Source: Nymphaea colorata (lineage: Eukaryota > Streptophyta > Magnoliopsida > Nymphaeales > Nymphaeaceae). From it: a DNA stretch of 64,000 nucleotides. The notes below the pieces were generated by a model that ran no database searches, had not been told where the DNA came from, and worked only from the letters and a program-made list of their open reading frames with translations. This document shows, piece after piece, positions 10,846 through 23,710 of this stretch; the stretch's first letter is position 1, and each line of letters starts with the position of its first letter. Location: the NCBI RefSeq assembly GCF_008831285.2, contig NW_022204507.1:6282174-6346173 (forward strand), given 5' to 3'. Made by a program: the position numbers and the translations under genes.

Positions 10846-12700
10846 TTATGTTTAGTCTTATTTGATACATCCATCTATTATCTCATTATCTTTCAAGTGT
10901 TTTATTATCTCATAAAGATCAACACATACTTATGTTTAGTGTCACCTCATATATCCATTAACTCATATCTCATAGATGTTTTGTTTTCTCATAAACATTA
11001 TCTCTTACCTATTTGTTATTTCATACCTATTTGTTATCTCATGCATATGTAATGTTTGGACATGAAATGAAATTTGCATATTTGTAGTATGGTTCACATC
11101 CAGCGTACACTCGTTGCATACACAAAGCGGCAGACAAAGCTCTCTCTCATACTCTTGAATGTTGTACTTTTCACTATTAAATGTTTTTGTGTGCATATTT
11201 GTTCTTGAAATCATATATTGAATCTCTCAGTTTCATGTAGGTTTGAGACAAGACTTTCAAATTACTTAACATAAGCTGGAATAAGTCAATAGTATGCATT
11301 GTTTAGGAAACTTTCCCAAGTTCTCATCCCGAACTTCCCTTTTCAGGTGATTGCAAATAAAAGGGCTGGCAATGTGGCTGGAGCATTCCAGAGATGGCCT
11401 TGTTATGCCAAAACCGGTCAATGATCTACCAGAATTTTAAGGACTAGAATCAGGAGAATTTTATGCCTTTTATTCTAAGATTTGACTCGGTTGGCTTGTT
11501 CAGTTCTTCTAAATAATAGTGGTTTCTTGTCAATATAGTTTGTAATGATGCTTAATAGTATAAAAATTATGGATGTTCGAAAAGTGATTTCCCTTTGCTA
11601 TGTCTTCAATAAAAAATTTGCCTTCAATAAAAAAAATTGGTCTCAAAAGTTTAGGTTCACACCATCTTTAATGTTTTTTTCTAACAATATTGTACATTAA
11701 TTAATGTAATAATGTCTTTGAAATAAATATTACTTGAAACACTTGACACATGGTTCCACATGACTTTTTGCTTGCTTGACGTAAATTTTTTTATTTTTTC
11801 ATGTTATGCGCCATCCTTTTCATTGCAACTTTTGAAGTAGGATTGTGAAAAAATAAAAAATAAAACCATGTTCCATCCATAGCATTTGAAGATATGAAAT
11901 GATCTTTAAATGCAGCAATCAAATCTAGATATACATACACCTTGCATTACTGCTACAAAAACGTGATGTTCACATTGAACATGCATCCAAAAATGCAACG
12001 TTTTGCAAAACAATGGCTTTGACAAAATCAATAAAATTGAAGGATGAATAATGAGATGTTTTAAATGACAGTAGTGCATTAGAAAATGACTGAGTTACCT
12101 GTAAAATGTGGATCTGTAGGTGGGTAGGAAAGAAGGAAATCAATAAAGCTTACAAAGTGGGTCTTATAATTTTGAACTCTCAGTGTGTTGGTAACTTATT
12201 TTGATGTTTACCGTATACATGTCATTTACTTGGACCATCTGATGTATGAAGTAGTTTGCGGTGAAATAATGCATGAATTAATTTAAGTTCTCCTTCCTAG
12301 ACATTATACGGGGTATTATGTTCCATCAAAAAAATTGACTCTACAATTGTGATTTGCAACCAGTTCAGATGCAGATGATTTATCTCCAATTTGGTTGAAT
12401 GAATCGTGAAATTTTGAACAGTATTAAAAATTAAAAATCATATTTTTCTCAAAATGCAACATATTAAAACAGTGCATATATAACAAGTTCCAATTAGTGC
12501 CTCCATTTGGATCTGGTTGCAGCAACAGCTTGTTGGGGGTACGCCTCCTACCTTTATCATTTAGGGAGCAGGTTGTTTCCCCATGTTTTACAGTGAAAGA
12601 GAGTAATGTCCAAAGCGCGTCCATTTCATGTGAATTTTATTCTTAACGCAGCTAATAACCTGATTTTATTTCTATTGAGACAAACAATTGTAAATTTTTT
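10690..12700 (+). repeat. Block A copy 2
   Basis: Matches block A copy 1 from the TATCTCATA array (10,725-11,045) through the GTGATTGCAAATAAAAGGGC landmark (11,347) to TTTATTTCTATTGAGACAAA near 12,680. After that, copies 1 and 3 continue into a GTTAATATTTTGCTATAT stretch, whereas this copy switches to unrelated TTCAAATCCGTGGGGCC sequence that is shared only with the right inverted arm. Most of this copy (from 10,846) lies inside the left arm. Confidence 0.75.
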
Positions 12701-14300
12701 TCTTCAAATCCGTGGGGCCTTTCTTTTCTTGCTGAGTGATTAGCTTGCATGGGGACATTGGAGAACAGATGAAAGAAAAATTACAGACAATTAGGAAAAG
12801 GGAGTCATTGACGGTGGCAAGCTTAACCCATGTGGCAAACTTAACCCATGGAAAGCAAAAAAAAATAAAAGATAAAATAAAGAGAAGAGTGAAATCCATG
12901 TGGCAAACTTAACCCAAGGAAAACCCTTTTAAAAGTAGAAATCATATCAAATCTAAAAGGAAAATTTTGGATCACATATCTTATAAGGAAAGAAAAAAAA
13001 ATTGTCAAAAGCTAAAAGGGCTCACTGTACATTTTGTAAACTTCGACTCACACAAAATAATTGTACCACTCACTCTTTTATCACAAGTTGGAAGAATAGT
13101 TAGTGAGGATGTATTGTAGACTTAAGCCATACTTAGGCTGAAACCTTGTAAGTTAATATTTGGTTACCTCTCTCTCATTTACCTCCTTTATTGTGACTTC
13201 GTAGCAAGGCTCTTTAAACCTATAATAGATATTAAAAGGAAAAGAAAAAGAGAATCAAGCAGGGTGTTGAAGTTGTGTAGCCTCCCTTGTTTTGCCTTAC
13301 TTAAGAGGGAGGGAGTCTTTGTTCGGCTAAGGTTCAACTTGTGAATGGTGAAAGCCTTAGAATGAGGACAAATCGAGTGAGAAAAAGCCATGGGTTTGAC
13401 CAGCAGAGTGCTGTTGGTGACCTCGCTAGTGGTTAGAGTCATAGTAGGACTCGCAAACAATAGATGGTCAGAGCATGGCCCCACTTTCTTAGTTCACCAT
13501 TTAACCCTTAGAAAAATTAAAAGGAGGGAAAAGATGAGGGAAAATTAGGAAAATTGTGCCAATAAGGGGTGTTACACCTTTATGAAATAATTTAGAATCC
13601 GTCCATACTTTTTACAAATGTTTTAAATAGGGCTGCAACCATGAAAGACCCCACTAATTTGTTGAACTTTTTAAATAACAGTTGTAGCTTTTTAAAACTT
13701 TTTAAGCAGCCTCAATTTTCTTAAAATAATTACATAAGGGGGTTTCTCGCCCCATTTTATACAAAATTGAAAACAAAAATATTTTATGTTCAAAACCAAG
13801 GTTCTTAGGTTTGAAAATCGATTCCATTTTGTCTATTTATTTGAAATTTCAAATGTGGGTTTGTAATAGACTTTTCCATTTAAAATTGAGTTCATGAGGA
13901 AATATTTTTTGATGCCTCCTTGACTTTTGTTAACTGTTAAAGAAAGTTCCCAAGCATGCATTTGTATGTGAAGTTTTTATATGTATTTGGTAGCATGTGT
14001 ATAGCCAACAAAGAATGGATTATTTGGCCTAGCCATGATATGGTCCGAGCTACTCAATAGGCCAAGGTGGCATGACTTCGAACTCAATTGGTCAAGGTTA
14101 TCCTTTTGTCCTAGGTTAATGAGGTTGAGTAGGGGTCAGTGCTCATTATCTAAGTCATTTATTGTTTTGCAACTGAGTCTATCTTCTATTTTTGAGCATG
14201 CCAATTGTTAGAAACACTTTCCAACTTCTTCACTTAAGGGCCAATTCCAATGTAACCCTTTGATTGATAAAAAATAAAGAGATAGTAATAGAAAGGGACA
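12701..14300. other. Central part of left arm, no gene assigned
   Basis: Shared with 49,380-51,000. Holds a 98-codon minus ORF at 13,188-13,484 (MGPCSDHLL... start) kept open in both arms with two substitutions (F to C at residue 73 and the final residue Q to L); since the arms are near-identical throughout, this is not evidence of selection. In the right-arm orientation a TGTCACACCCC word occurs at 50,099, reminiscent of a Gypsy LTR start, but no matching end is visible. The function is unknown. Confidence 0.45.
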
Positions 14301-16640
14301 CACATAAAAGAGACAAAATTGGTTATCTCAAACAGCACAAAAGGGCTCCCTACTTACCTAGGTTTGGTACCCAAGGGATTTTCCATTAGATTATGTTCCT
14401 TACGGCATCCAAATGCAACGTGTCTAAGGAGGTGTTGCTTCGAAGAAAGGAAAATCTCATGCTATGTGCATTCAACAAGGACAAGCCATATCCCATTTTC
14501 CCATGCCTTTTCATGGTCGCGTGAGGACAAGAATTGCTGATTGCATAATAAATGCCAATACCTCTAATAAGGCCAAGGGTATAGGCTTATGGATAAAGTC
14601 ATCCAACAACACACCTCCTCCGTATGCTAAAACCATGAGGATCTGCCAATGACATTCATGATGTGCACCCATAATTTGCCAGTGATCTCCCAATTGATGT
14701 TAGCATCAGTGTCAGAGAAGATGTTGTTTCTTAACTTCTTAAATATCCCCAAAGGTCATGGGTAGACTAAGACGCTAGACAAGCTAAGACCATTTTACTA
14801 TAGAGATCTCTTCCACCATCAATGGGTTGCCTCTTGGACACTTCTTCATTTTGGGATGTTTACATCAAACTTATGCCCAAGTACCTTCACCATTTCTTTG
14901 CACATCAATAGTGTATAAAGACATGATCTTCTGTTTCAATTTGTCTATCATAGATCACACATTGGTTGGCTAAGGCATAGCCAACTCTTTGTGTTCTATC
15001 ATAAGTCATTATATATACCTCCATAGCCAAAAAAGGTGCACCATTTAGCTCTAGAAATGGCAACATTCTTTCACATTATAAGTTTACTTTTGTCTAATAC
15101 CTTGTGAAGACAATTCACTTCATAGGTGCCTGGGTGGTGGACCGTTGCTACTTCTTTGTCTCCCATGATCAAGATGTCCTTGTCATAAAGGAAACTAGTA
15201 TGCTGAATGGCATATGAAATCCAATGTGAGTTCAATTTTGACTAGTCTCTTGTTTGTGAATACTGTTCATCTCATAAAGGGAGGCCTCTAGGATCAAGTT
15301 GTAAAAGAGAACGTTTTTATTATAAATAAGGTATTCTACTATGCCCAATCCCAACTCTTTGACGATAAATGGGTGGTCTTGCTATTATCCACCATCCATT
15401 GAATCAGATGATTAATGTCATTCCAACCCCACAAGATGCTTTTGCATAATCAGGAACACTGGGACTTTACATGACACGTCAACATACTATCAGTCTTTAA
15501 ATATTTGTTTCGCACAAACAATGCCCACAACAAGCTGGTTGTTCTTGCCTAGAAGAGCAAAAAGATCATGTGTGCTTTGTATCGGAAATGTGAATTTCAA
15601 ACCGGAACACTGGCTTCCTTTAGAGGGTAACATAGGTCTTTTAGCTGATGAGGGGCTTTTTTTTGTTCTCAATGTCAGCCTATAGAAAATGACAGCACAA
15701 TCTTTCAACCATTACCATAATAGACCTGGCCAGTCAGAAAGCTATCATCTAGTAGCTGATGATTTGATTCAAAACATAACAAGGAAATATTGTATATCAG
15801 AGTATCAAAGGATTTTTTTTTTCATCCTACTTTTCTCCACTTTCCCAACAAGGCAGACACAAGCTTTTAGGGTTCATTTTCTTCAAGAATAGAGAGAGGC
15901 CATGGTAAGTTTTGGAGAGAGTCAACTCTCAACTGAGGGTTTTGGAAGTAAACTAAATTCTACGTTCATTAACATAAAACAGGATGAATGTAGATTTCTT
16001 GTTATTCACTAGCATTCCAGCTTCACTTTCCAATTCTCTAAGGATATTTCAAACTTCTCCCACTCTATTTTATCACCCTACAAAAAATCATTGCACCTAC
16101 ATAAAAGATACCTAGAATATTCGCCTAAACCCCTCTGAATTTAGAAAATTTGATTTTCATATTGAGAGCCGACCATTTGAGCCTACGCAAAAGAAAAAAA
16201 ATTGAACCACAACTGTGAAAAAGATAGAAGGAGACGGGATCTCCCTGCTAAAGCCCCCTCTGACTATAAAAAAAATTAAAAAAAAAATCATTTCTTCCGT
16301 TAATAATGAGAGCATATGAATTTGTTTCTTCACATGTCATTACCTTAGAAACCCAATTATCACAAAAACCAAGGAGGTGTAGGGCTTTCCTAATGAAGTT
16401 TCATTTAACTTTGTCATACACCTTTGACATATCATGGTTCAGAAGCATTGATTGGCAGTTATGGTTAGCTAAGATATTAACCATCTAGTTGCATCCAAAC
16501 CTATTCATGAATATGTTTATTAGGCAGAAATGCTCCTTGATAATGATTAACAGTTCTAATGAGGATCTTTTCCATTCTAGCTGCCATGACTTTTGAAATG
16601 ATCATGTAAATGCTATTGCACAATGCATTGAGCTGAAACT
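14300..16640 (-). pseudogene. LINE reverse transcriptase and zf-RVT pseudogene (left arm)
   Basis: Minus-strand reading in shifting frames gives, in order: an LCNSIYKIISKV-like RT block (near 16,570-16,625), NHDMSKVYDKVKWNF, KALHHLGFCDNWVSKVM, ETNSYALIINGRNE (16,300-16,440), then NNQKSTFIL-like residues near 16,000, and finally a zf-RVT domain at about 14,893-15,000 with ALANQCVNYDRQIETEDHAF. This is the standard plant LINE ORF2 order. Stops and frameshifts are frequent, and the endonuclease is absent. It reads on toward 14,320 with no further recognisable block. Confidence 0.85.
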
Positions 16641-16777
16641 CCTTGATGTTGGAAGCATTGGGAGTTTTACATTATAGTCCTGCATTAAGTGAGACATTGT
16701 CTTGCATCTTGAGCAAAATTTTATTTGTGCTTTTCATTCAACTCTTTGTGATCGGACATCATCATAATTGCCACACT

Positions 16778-18029
16778 TCAACTCCACCATTGGACGGAAC
16801 ATTAAGGAAAGTAGTATCTCCACACAAATTCGAGCATATCCTATCTGCAGTTCAACCTTTGTGAAGGGATCGACTTCCATTCACTCCCCACCCAGCACCC
16901 TGGCTACACCCGTTTGTTCCATAGGATGGACACCAAACAAGAAGTCTCTACTCACTAGGGGATTTCAAGGGACTCCCCAATATAGAGGTCCATTATAAGG
17001 ACCCATCTACTCGCAAGCAGTTGACCTCCCACTCGCTATGCCTGTTTCCTCATAATGACAATAAGTTCTTCACTAGAATCTACTTTTACTAGGTAATGAC
17101 CATTAACAACAAAGGAAAAGTGAAGGTAGTGAATCTCATATCAGGGAGAGAGTAGTCCAACGATAAAGAAGCCAAGGTCCATTGATCTCCTATTTGCTCC
17201 ACCTGGGAAGTAGGCTATGGTAATGTATTTGTAGGATTTCTTCGTCTCCTCTAGATCTTCCTCAAAAATGATGACATGGGGATGCCCACTAATTGTACGC
17301 ACTTCTAATTCTTCTTGGTCATCATAGGTTTCCATCGCATGCCTATTGATAGCTTTTACCATATTTGAGAGTTGGATTGCCGCATTGATTGCAGCTGCTC
17401 TAAAGTTGAGTATGTGAGACAACCCCTTCACAATCACCTACCCTTGAAGCCTCCTGCTTGGAGACATTGGACTCCTCCCTGTCGGTTCCCTGGATCAAGG
17501 ACCACCTCGTGGTCTCCACTGGCATCTCTGGGATCATCATTCAGGGTGGGGGCCTTACTTCCTCACAATTGTTGCATTGTCTCCTAGAAGCATAGACAGG
17601 GGAAAGAGAGAAACGAAAGACCCTATGAAAGGAGCTCTAATAAAAACACTAAGGGAGCTTCTCCCTCCTATGACCCTACTAGATTTTCTAAATGACCAAC
17701 TAAATTTGGACAAACATAATACCAGAATACATAATACCCACAATTACTTAATAAGCGGAACTAAAACATATTTGCAATAATTTCATATACATGATAACTA
17801 TTGCATGCATGCATACTAACATTTATGCGAAACTGGTTACCTGTGTATGAAATTTTTAAGCCATTTTTAATAATGACAAAACATGCCCATGATTATTAAA
17901 AAAAAGAAACTCTTTGTAGGGAGAAAAAGGAAGACCACAAAAAGAAAATTTTAGGATTTGGTAAAGATAAAATTTATCAGTGTATATATATATCTTTATG
18001 GTTAAGATACCCCTTTAAGTAGTAAAAAA
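16778..18029. other. Unassigned sequence between left arm and block A copy 3
   Basis: The longest ORFs are 17,141-17,437 minus (98 codons, with RTISGHPHVIIFEEDLEE and GGANRRSMDLGF) and short overlapping ORFs at 17,555-17,780. The first has balanced composition and may be a relic of a real protein, possibly LINE ORF1 because it lies upstream of the RT relic in the same orientation, but I recognise no domain. A stop at 17,140 is followed by further open sequence in the same frame to about 17,035. Region 17,780-18,029 is plain AT-rich DNA. Confidence 0.35.
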
Positions 18030-19785
18030 AAGCTTTTTTGTTTTTTTGTCCTCCCCATAACGTTATCTCATTATTTTATAAATATTTTTTTTATCTCATA
18101 AACATTATCTCATACTTAAGTTTAACATTATCTCAAACATCCGTCTATTATCTCATTATCTTATAAATAATTTATTTTCACAAAAGCATTATCTCATATT
18201 TATGTTTAGTATTATCTGATACATCCATCCATTATCTCATTATCGTACATGTGTTTTATTATCTCATAAAGATCAACTCATACTTATGTTTAGTGTTACC
18301 TCATATATCCATCGGTCTGTCCATTAACTCATATCTCATAAATGTTTTGTTTTCTCATAAACATAATCTCTTACTTATTTGTTATTTCATACCTATTTGT
18401 TATCTCATGTATATGCATATGCAATGTTTGGGTGTGAAAGAAAATGTGCATATTTGTAGTATGGTCCACATCCAGCCTACGCTCGTTACATACGCAAAGC
18501 GGCAGACAAAACTCTCTCTCATATTCATGAATGTTGTACTTTTCCTATTAAATGTTTTTGTGTGCATATTTGTTCTTGAAACCATATATTGAATCTCTCA
18601 GCTTCATGTAGTAGTGAGACAAGACTTTCAAATTACTTAACATAAGCTGGAATAAGTCAATAGTATGCATTATTTGGGAAACTTTCCCAAGTTCTCATCC
18701 CCATCTTCCCTTTTCAGGTGATTGCAAATAAAAGGGCTGACAATGTGGCTGGAGCATTCCTGAGATGGCCTTGTTATGCCAAAATCGGTCAATGATGTAC
18801 CAGAATCTGATGTATGGAGTAGTTTGCGGTGCAATAATACATGAATTAATTTAAGTTCTCCTTCCTAGACATTATGCGGGGTATTATGTTCCATAAAAAA
18901 ATATGATTCTACAATTGTGATTTGCAAGCAGTTCAGATGCAGACGATTTATCAGTGATTTGGTTGAATGAATTGTGAAATTTCGAACAGCATTATAAATT
19001 AAAAGTCATATTTTTCTGAAAATGCAACATATAAAAAAGTTAATTAAATACTATCTTAAAATATATTAAAAGAGTGCATATATAACAAGTCCCAATTAGT
19101 GCCCCCATTTGGATGTGGTTGCAGCAACAGCTTGCTCAGGGTACGCCTCCTACCTTTGTCATTTCGGGAGCAGGTTGTTTCCCCACGTTTTTAAGTGAAA
19201 GAGAGTAACGCACAAAGCGCCTCCATTTCATGTGAATTTTATTCTTAATGCAGCAAATAATTGCAAATATTGCTGAGTTTAGTTCTATTAAGACAAATAC
19301 TTGTTAATTTTTTTGTTAATATTTTGCTATATAGCCTATTGTTTATCCCTGTGAAAAGCACATAATCTGTTATGTAAGAAACTGTAAATCACTTACCTAG
19401 TTTTACTCTAATACGGTGCCATAATAATAAAAGAGCAATATTTAGGTCTAGAAATTCCTGAAGATATATAACTAATTTGGTGCTTAAAGGAAGAGTATAA
19501 GCTATATACTAATAATTAATATGCATCTACAACGGTACGTCCCTTAATTCTTTTTATTTTTTCCCAAATAAATTTAGAAGCATCTCTTTCTTGTTGTCTG
19601 AACAAAACAATTTGGCATGTTTAGTTTATTTAATTTGTAGCGGGATTGGAAATTAACACCTAGGTGGATATTAAACTTCCACAGTAAATTATTCAAAACT
19701 AATTAATATTGAGGTTGTTAAGTTTTTTATAAAAATATTTTGAAAAGTCGTTAATAAAAGCGGTGGGTGTCGGTCGCTAACAAAA
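18030..19785 (+). repeat. Block A copy 3, internally deleted and truncated
   Basis: Starts with the same GCTTTTTTGTTTTTTTGTCC lead and TATCTCATA array (18,055-18,410) as copy 2. Relative to copy 2 about 800 bp are missing at 18,800-18,810, where GATGTACCAGAAT joins CTGATGTATGGAG. It ends at GTCGGTCGCTAACAA (about 19,785), where copies 1 and 4 continue into GACTGAACAAAATCCCC but this one meets LINE sequence. Confidence 0.75.
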
Positions 19786-20130
19786 AACCATTGAGAATTG
19801 AGACCAATAGTAACTAAGACTGGGCCAATGAGCCAAAGACCATTGAGAATGATCGAGATAGAGTAATAACCGACATGCACCACATCCCTCGTAAGAAGAG
19901 GAGACCAGGCCAGTAGGATGCCCCAAGGGGCACCATTAGCTGGAAGAAACCCAAAGGACGGTTGACGCAACAAAGTACAAACACAGGCGTGAGAAATCAA
20001 AGACAATTTGGTGTCAACTACGATAAGCAAGGAAGGTCCATGCTGACGCACCCAAGAAGAGAGATACCTACACCGATAACGGGCTCCCAAGCCCCGCACG
20101 TTCTGACACACAACCCTCATGGAGAAACCA
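19785..20130 (-). pseudogene. LINE endonuclease N-terminal fragment
   Basis: The minus ORF (20,120 downward) begins MRVVCQNVRGLGARYR, the typical start of a plant LINE apurinic-like endonuclease (consensus WNVRGLG), followed by DTKLS in place of the ETK catalytic block, then PANGAPWGILLAWSP (consensus GASGGIL) and a YSISI...GLWLIGPV block. This would nick target DNA in an active LINE. The domain is cut off at about 19,785 by the junction with block A, before the conserved SDH end, and the usual Glu of ETK is Asp here. The rest of ORF2 is absent. Confidence 0.75.
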
Positions 20131-21684
20131 TGTGAAGGGGCGTACGTCTAGCCACTCTAGCAGCACCGAGAGGGAGGATGGAGGCTGCAGAAGCCCCAAT
20201 CCTATGCAATTCCCACCGCAACTGAGTAAGGGACTGGGAGGCCGGTGCAACAGTGGCAACAAATGAAGAATGAAGGAAATCAAGCTACTCCTGAGGAAGC
20301 GTGACCTTAAGAGAGGCAAGCGCATCCAAAAGGGAGATGCCTAGCTCAGCATCTAACAAGGGAGAAACAGGTGGCAACCTATCGGGCAAGAGCGGGCAAA
20401 TAGAAGGTCCGGTGGTGGGACCAAGCAACCGAGCAGAAGACGGAGGGGTGGCAATGGACGCAGAATCAATACGCAGGGTGGGGGAAATAGCATCAACACA
20501 AGAGAGGTGGGGGATGGCAGGGCTAATTGGGGGAAGGGTCAAGCAGGTGGGGTTGCGAGAACACTGCAACAGAGTGCGGGGAGTAGTACACGCAGGGAAG
20601 GCAAGCTGGTGACAATGCAACTGCCAATGGAAATAGAAGAAAACCGGGCAGGTGGGCAAAGGAGGTGGTCCTAGATGGTGGGGGTGGCAAAAGGGGGCCG
20701 GTAACAAGGGTAAGGAGCAAGGAACATGCAACAAATGGAGATGGACTGACTATGGGAGACGAATCGACAGAGGTCAAAGCAACGGAGGTCATAGTCGAGA
20801 AAGAGCAAGCAACAACAGTTACCTCAAGGGGGCGACCCCCTGCTGATGGGAGGGCAACCGACTGTGACAGTGCAAAGGAACGGATGATGCCACGATCAGA
20901 TAGAGCAACAAGCAGCACCTCGGGGGAGCACGGCAGAGAGCAGGCAGGGCACGACCAAGTAGGCAAGGCCACCTCCAGCGGTGAGGGAAGCAAAGGCCGG
21001 AGTTGAGGTGGCAAGAGCTCCACAAGTGAAAAAAACTAGTGTAGCAGACCACATGGGCTAAAGACCCACGGGACTGCTACCGAGAAAGGTAGACCCCGTG
21101 TGCCAAAACAGGTAGGCCCATGCCAAGGAAGTCTGATAGAGTCAAAGAAGAAAGAGCTAGCATCCGAAGTAGGCGACTAAGAAGCAGCTGGTAGAAGAAC
21201 TTAGACCCAGAAGGCAGAAGCGACAGCTGCAAAGCCATGCAGTCGACCGAAAAGTCACCAGTCATTCTAACTAGCAGGAAAACGGCATCAAGAAGAACAC
21301 GTGGCAGCCCGGTGGCCATTCAAGGTATTACACCTCTGACACCACCAATGGCCCCATCAGACGAGGATAGAAGCGACAGACCGAAGAAGGCGACGTAGCC
21401 TAGAAGCACGATGGGAAGAGGGGACACACCAAGGTGAGGGAGCCGGCCTACCAACGGAGACCCCCTTGGGAAGGCTCGGCTGCAAGGAATAGTCACCCAT
21501 ATGCAAAAGGAGAAACAAATAGCGCGCGGGTGGTAGGAATGCCTGGAGGATGCTGCGAGCATCTTGCAACAGAAGCGAGCCGATGAAGACACAATTGAAG
21601 ATGGTAGACTGCCAATTAAATGACAACGCCATAGCCTGACGAGCCCCCCCTTAGGCGAGCAAAGGAAATTGACTACAACACGAC
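20131..21684 (-). pseudogene. LINE ORF1/linker region, decayed
   Basis: GC-rich sequence between the first monomer and the endonuclease start. On the minus strand, long but frame-hopping ORFs (21,357-21,632 with WQSTIFNC and MGDYSLQPSLPK; 20,523-21,023; 20,285-20,734; 20,068-20,325) are rich in Ser, Pro and Leu, as linkers between plant LINE ORF1 and ORF2 often are. A DUF4283-like start is possible but not convincing, and no CCHC knuckle is visible. Plus-strand ORFs here are shadows. Stops in every frame make it a pseudogene. Confidence 0.5.
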
Positions 21685-22919
21685 AAAACAAACGATTAAG
21701 GGGAAGGGGGTTACCCAGCCTGATCCCACAAAGACTGGGATTTTCAACCCAAGCTCCATGTGGTGATCGCAAAGGCAAAAATGGAGGGAGGGTGGCCATA
21801 AGACAAACCCCGGGCAAGAACAAAAAGGCCGGCAAGAAAAACAATGAAGCCAAGCAGCTGCGTTTGGACCCTCTCAAAGCCTAAGCTCAGCACGGCCCCG
21901 CAGGTCGATGAGATGCCACCTAGCGCGACATGAGAGCAAGGCACCGAAAGAGGACTGGACAGCTATGAAAACGATCCAAAAGAAGAAGTGGATAGCACAA
22001 GCTGTGACGAGCATTTCATCAAACTGTTGCCGAGCATGGAGAGGGCACAACAGAGAAAAAAGTAGGAAACACACTGCTAAAAGCAGAAGCGGTTGAGGAA
22101 CGAGAGGGAGGAGGAGCAAACCGCCCAAGGAAGGAGCTGGTAGTGAAGCAGGCGGAGTGGATTCGGGAGAAGAAGCGGCTAGAGGAGGAGGCGATTAACC
22201 TGGCCAACAGCAACGGGCAACGCTGAAGGGTAGGAGAGGAGCGAGTGCAGATAAGAGAGGGAGAGGGACCAATGTTCGTCGTGAGATGTCGGGGACGCGG
22301 TGCCTCATCTCGGTGCTTCTCAACACTATCTGGACGAGCAACATAGGAGGGGACCCTGGTGGATGTCTCCACGAGTGAGAGGGGGAGTCGCAGGCGGGAG
22401 AGCAGAACAAGGCCCAGAGAGAGAACCACCCAGAGTGAGAGAGAGAGAGAGAGAGAGAGCAATAAGAAGAAAATAAGAAGGGGGGAGAGAGAGAGTGAGA
22501 GAGAGATGAACACTCTATGCATCAGATTTTGGATTAACAAAAATATAGAAGGAAAAACGAACAAAAAAACAAGTCAGACTTTTAGGGTATATGCGAGTTA
22601 AAATACATGTCATTTCTTGTGAAGGTTGTCTTAAAATCTCATTAGAAAATTATTTACAACTTACAAATGTAGTTGTGAAGATTAAAACATCTCAAAATCA
22701 TCCACCATCAAGTTATAAATTGTATATAAGCATCTCTAAGAAAATAGCACCTGTCAGCCCTTCGTAAAGTTGCTGATCCCTTTGACAATCGTTTGTTTAT
22801 TAATTGATGCCATTGCCATCACAACTCAGCTGAAGAAAGTAAGTGTTCCCAGAAAGAAGATTCATTTAGCTTTGTAAACCATCCGTCTTAATTTTCTCAA
22901 TATGTTCTGTTTCTTTTAA
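21685..22919 (-). repeat. Monomer 5 (adjoins LINE coding part)
   Basis: The 3'-most of five head-to-tail units read on the minus strand. It ends at CGTTTGTTTT (21,685) and continues into LINE-type sequence (GTCGTGTTGTAGTC), the same junction as at 3,117 in the left copy. It carries a (GA)n tract on the plus strand at 22,435-22,460, a GC-rich body, and open but low-complexity frames. It is the most diverged of the five from monomers 3 and 4. Confidence 0.85.
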
Positions 22920-23666
22920 AAACAAACGATTAAGGGGAAGGGGGTTACCCGGCTTGATCCCATGAAGACTGGGATCATCAACCCACGCTCCATGTAGTGA
23001 TCGCAAAGGCAAAGGTGGAGGGAGGGTGGCCATAAGACCAACCCCGGGCAAGAACAAAAATGCCGGCAAGCAAAACAATGAAGCCAAGTAGCTGCGATTG
23101 TACCCTCTCAAAGCCTAAACTCAGCACGGACCCGCAGGCCGATGAGATGCCACTTAGCGCGACATGAGAGCAAGGCACCGAAAGAGGACTGAACAGCTAT
23201 GAAAACGATCCAAAAGAAGAAGTGGATAGCACAAGCTGTGACGAGCATTTCATCAAACTGTTGCCGAGCATGGAGAGGGCACAACAGAGTAAAAAGTATG
23301 AAACACAGTGCTGCAAGCAGAAGCGGTTGAGGAACGAGAGGGAGGAGGAGCAAACCGCCCAAGGAAGGAGCTGGTAGTGAAGCCGGTGGAGTGGATTCGG
23401 GAGAAGAAGCGGCTGGAGGACGAGGCGATTAACCTGTCCAGCAGCCACGGGCAACGCTGAAGGGCAGGAGAGGAGCGAGTGCAGATAAGAGAGGGAGAGG
23501 GACCAATGTTCGTCGTGAGAGGTCTGGGACGGGGTGCCTCATCTCGGTGCTTCTCAACACTATCCGGACGAGCACCATAGGAGGGGAGCATGGTGGATGT
23601 CTCCACGAGTGAGAGGGGAGTCGCAGGGGCGAGAGCAGAACAAGGCCCTGAGAGAGAACCACCCAG

Positions 23667-23710
<44 letters not shown>

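Larger units (their letters stand above)
10846..16777 (+). repeat. Left arm of ~5.9 kb inverted repeat
   Basis: Reverse complement of 46,885-52,866 with only scattered differences by eye. It contains block A copy 2, an unassigned central part, and a LINE pseudogene. The inner edge is at CATAATTGCCACAC (16,777), where the two arms part; the outer edge at about 10,846 is where the right arm meets satellite DNA. Loop length is about 30 kb. Differences include the number of 18-bp minisatellite units (one here at 12,897-12,914 against three in the right arm). Confidence 0.9.

Noticed and set aside
13188-13484. 98-codon ORF preserved in both inverted arms as a conserved gene
   Set aside because: The arms are near-identical across 5.9 kb including dead LINE sequence, so an open frame in both shows shared origin, not selection.
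20301-21006. Plus-strand ORFs of 64-113 codons in the LINE region
   Set aside because: Antisense to the LINE reading; Gly/Arg/Glu-rich composition mirrors the opposite strand.
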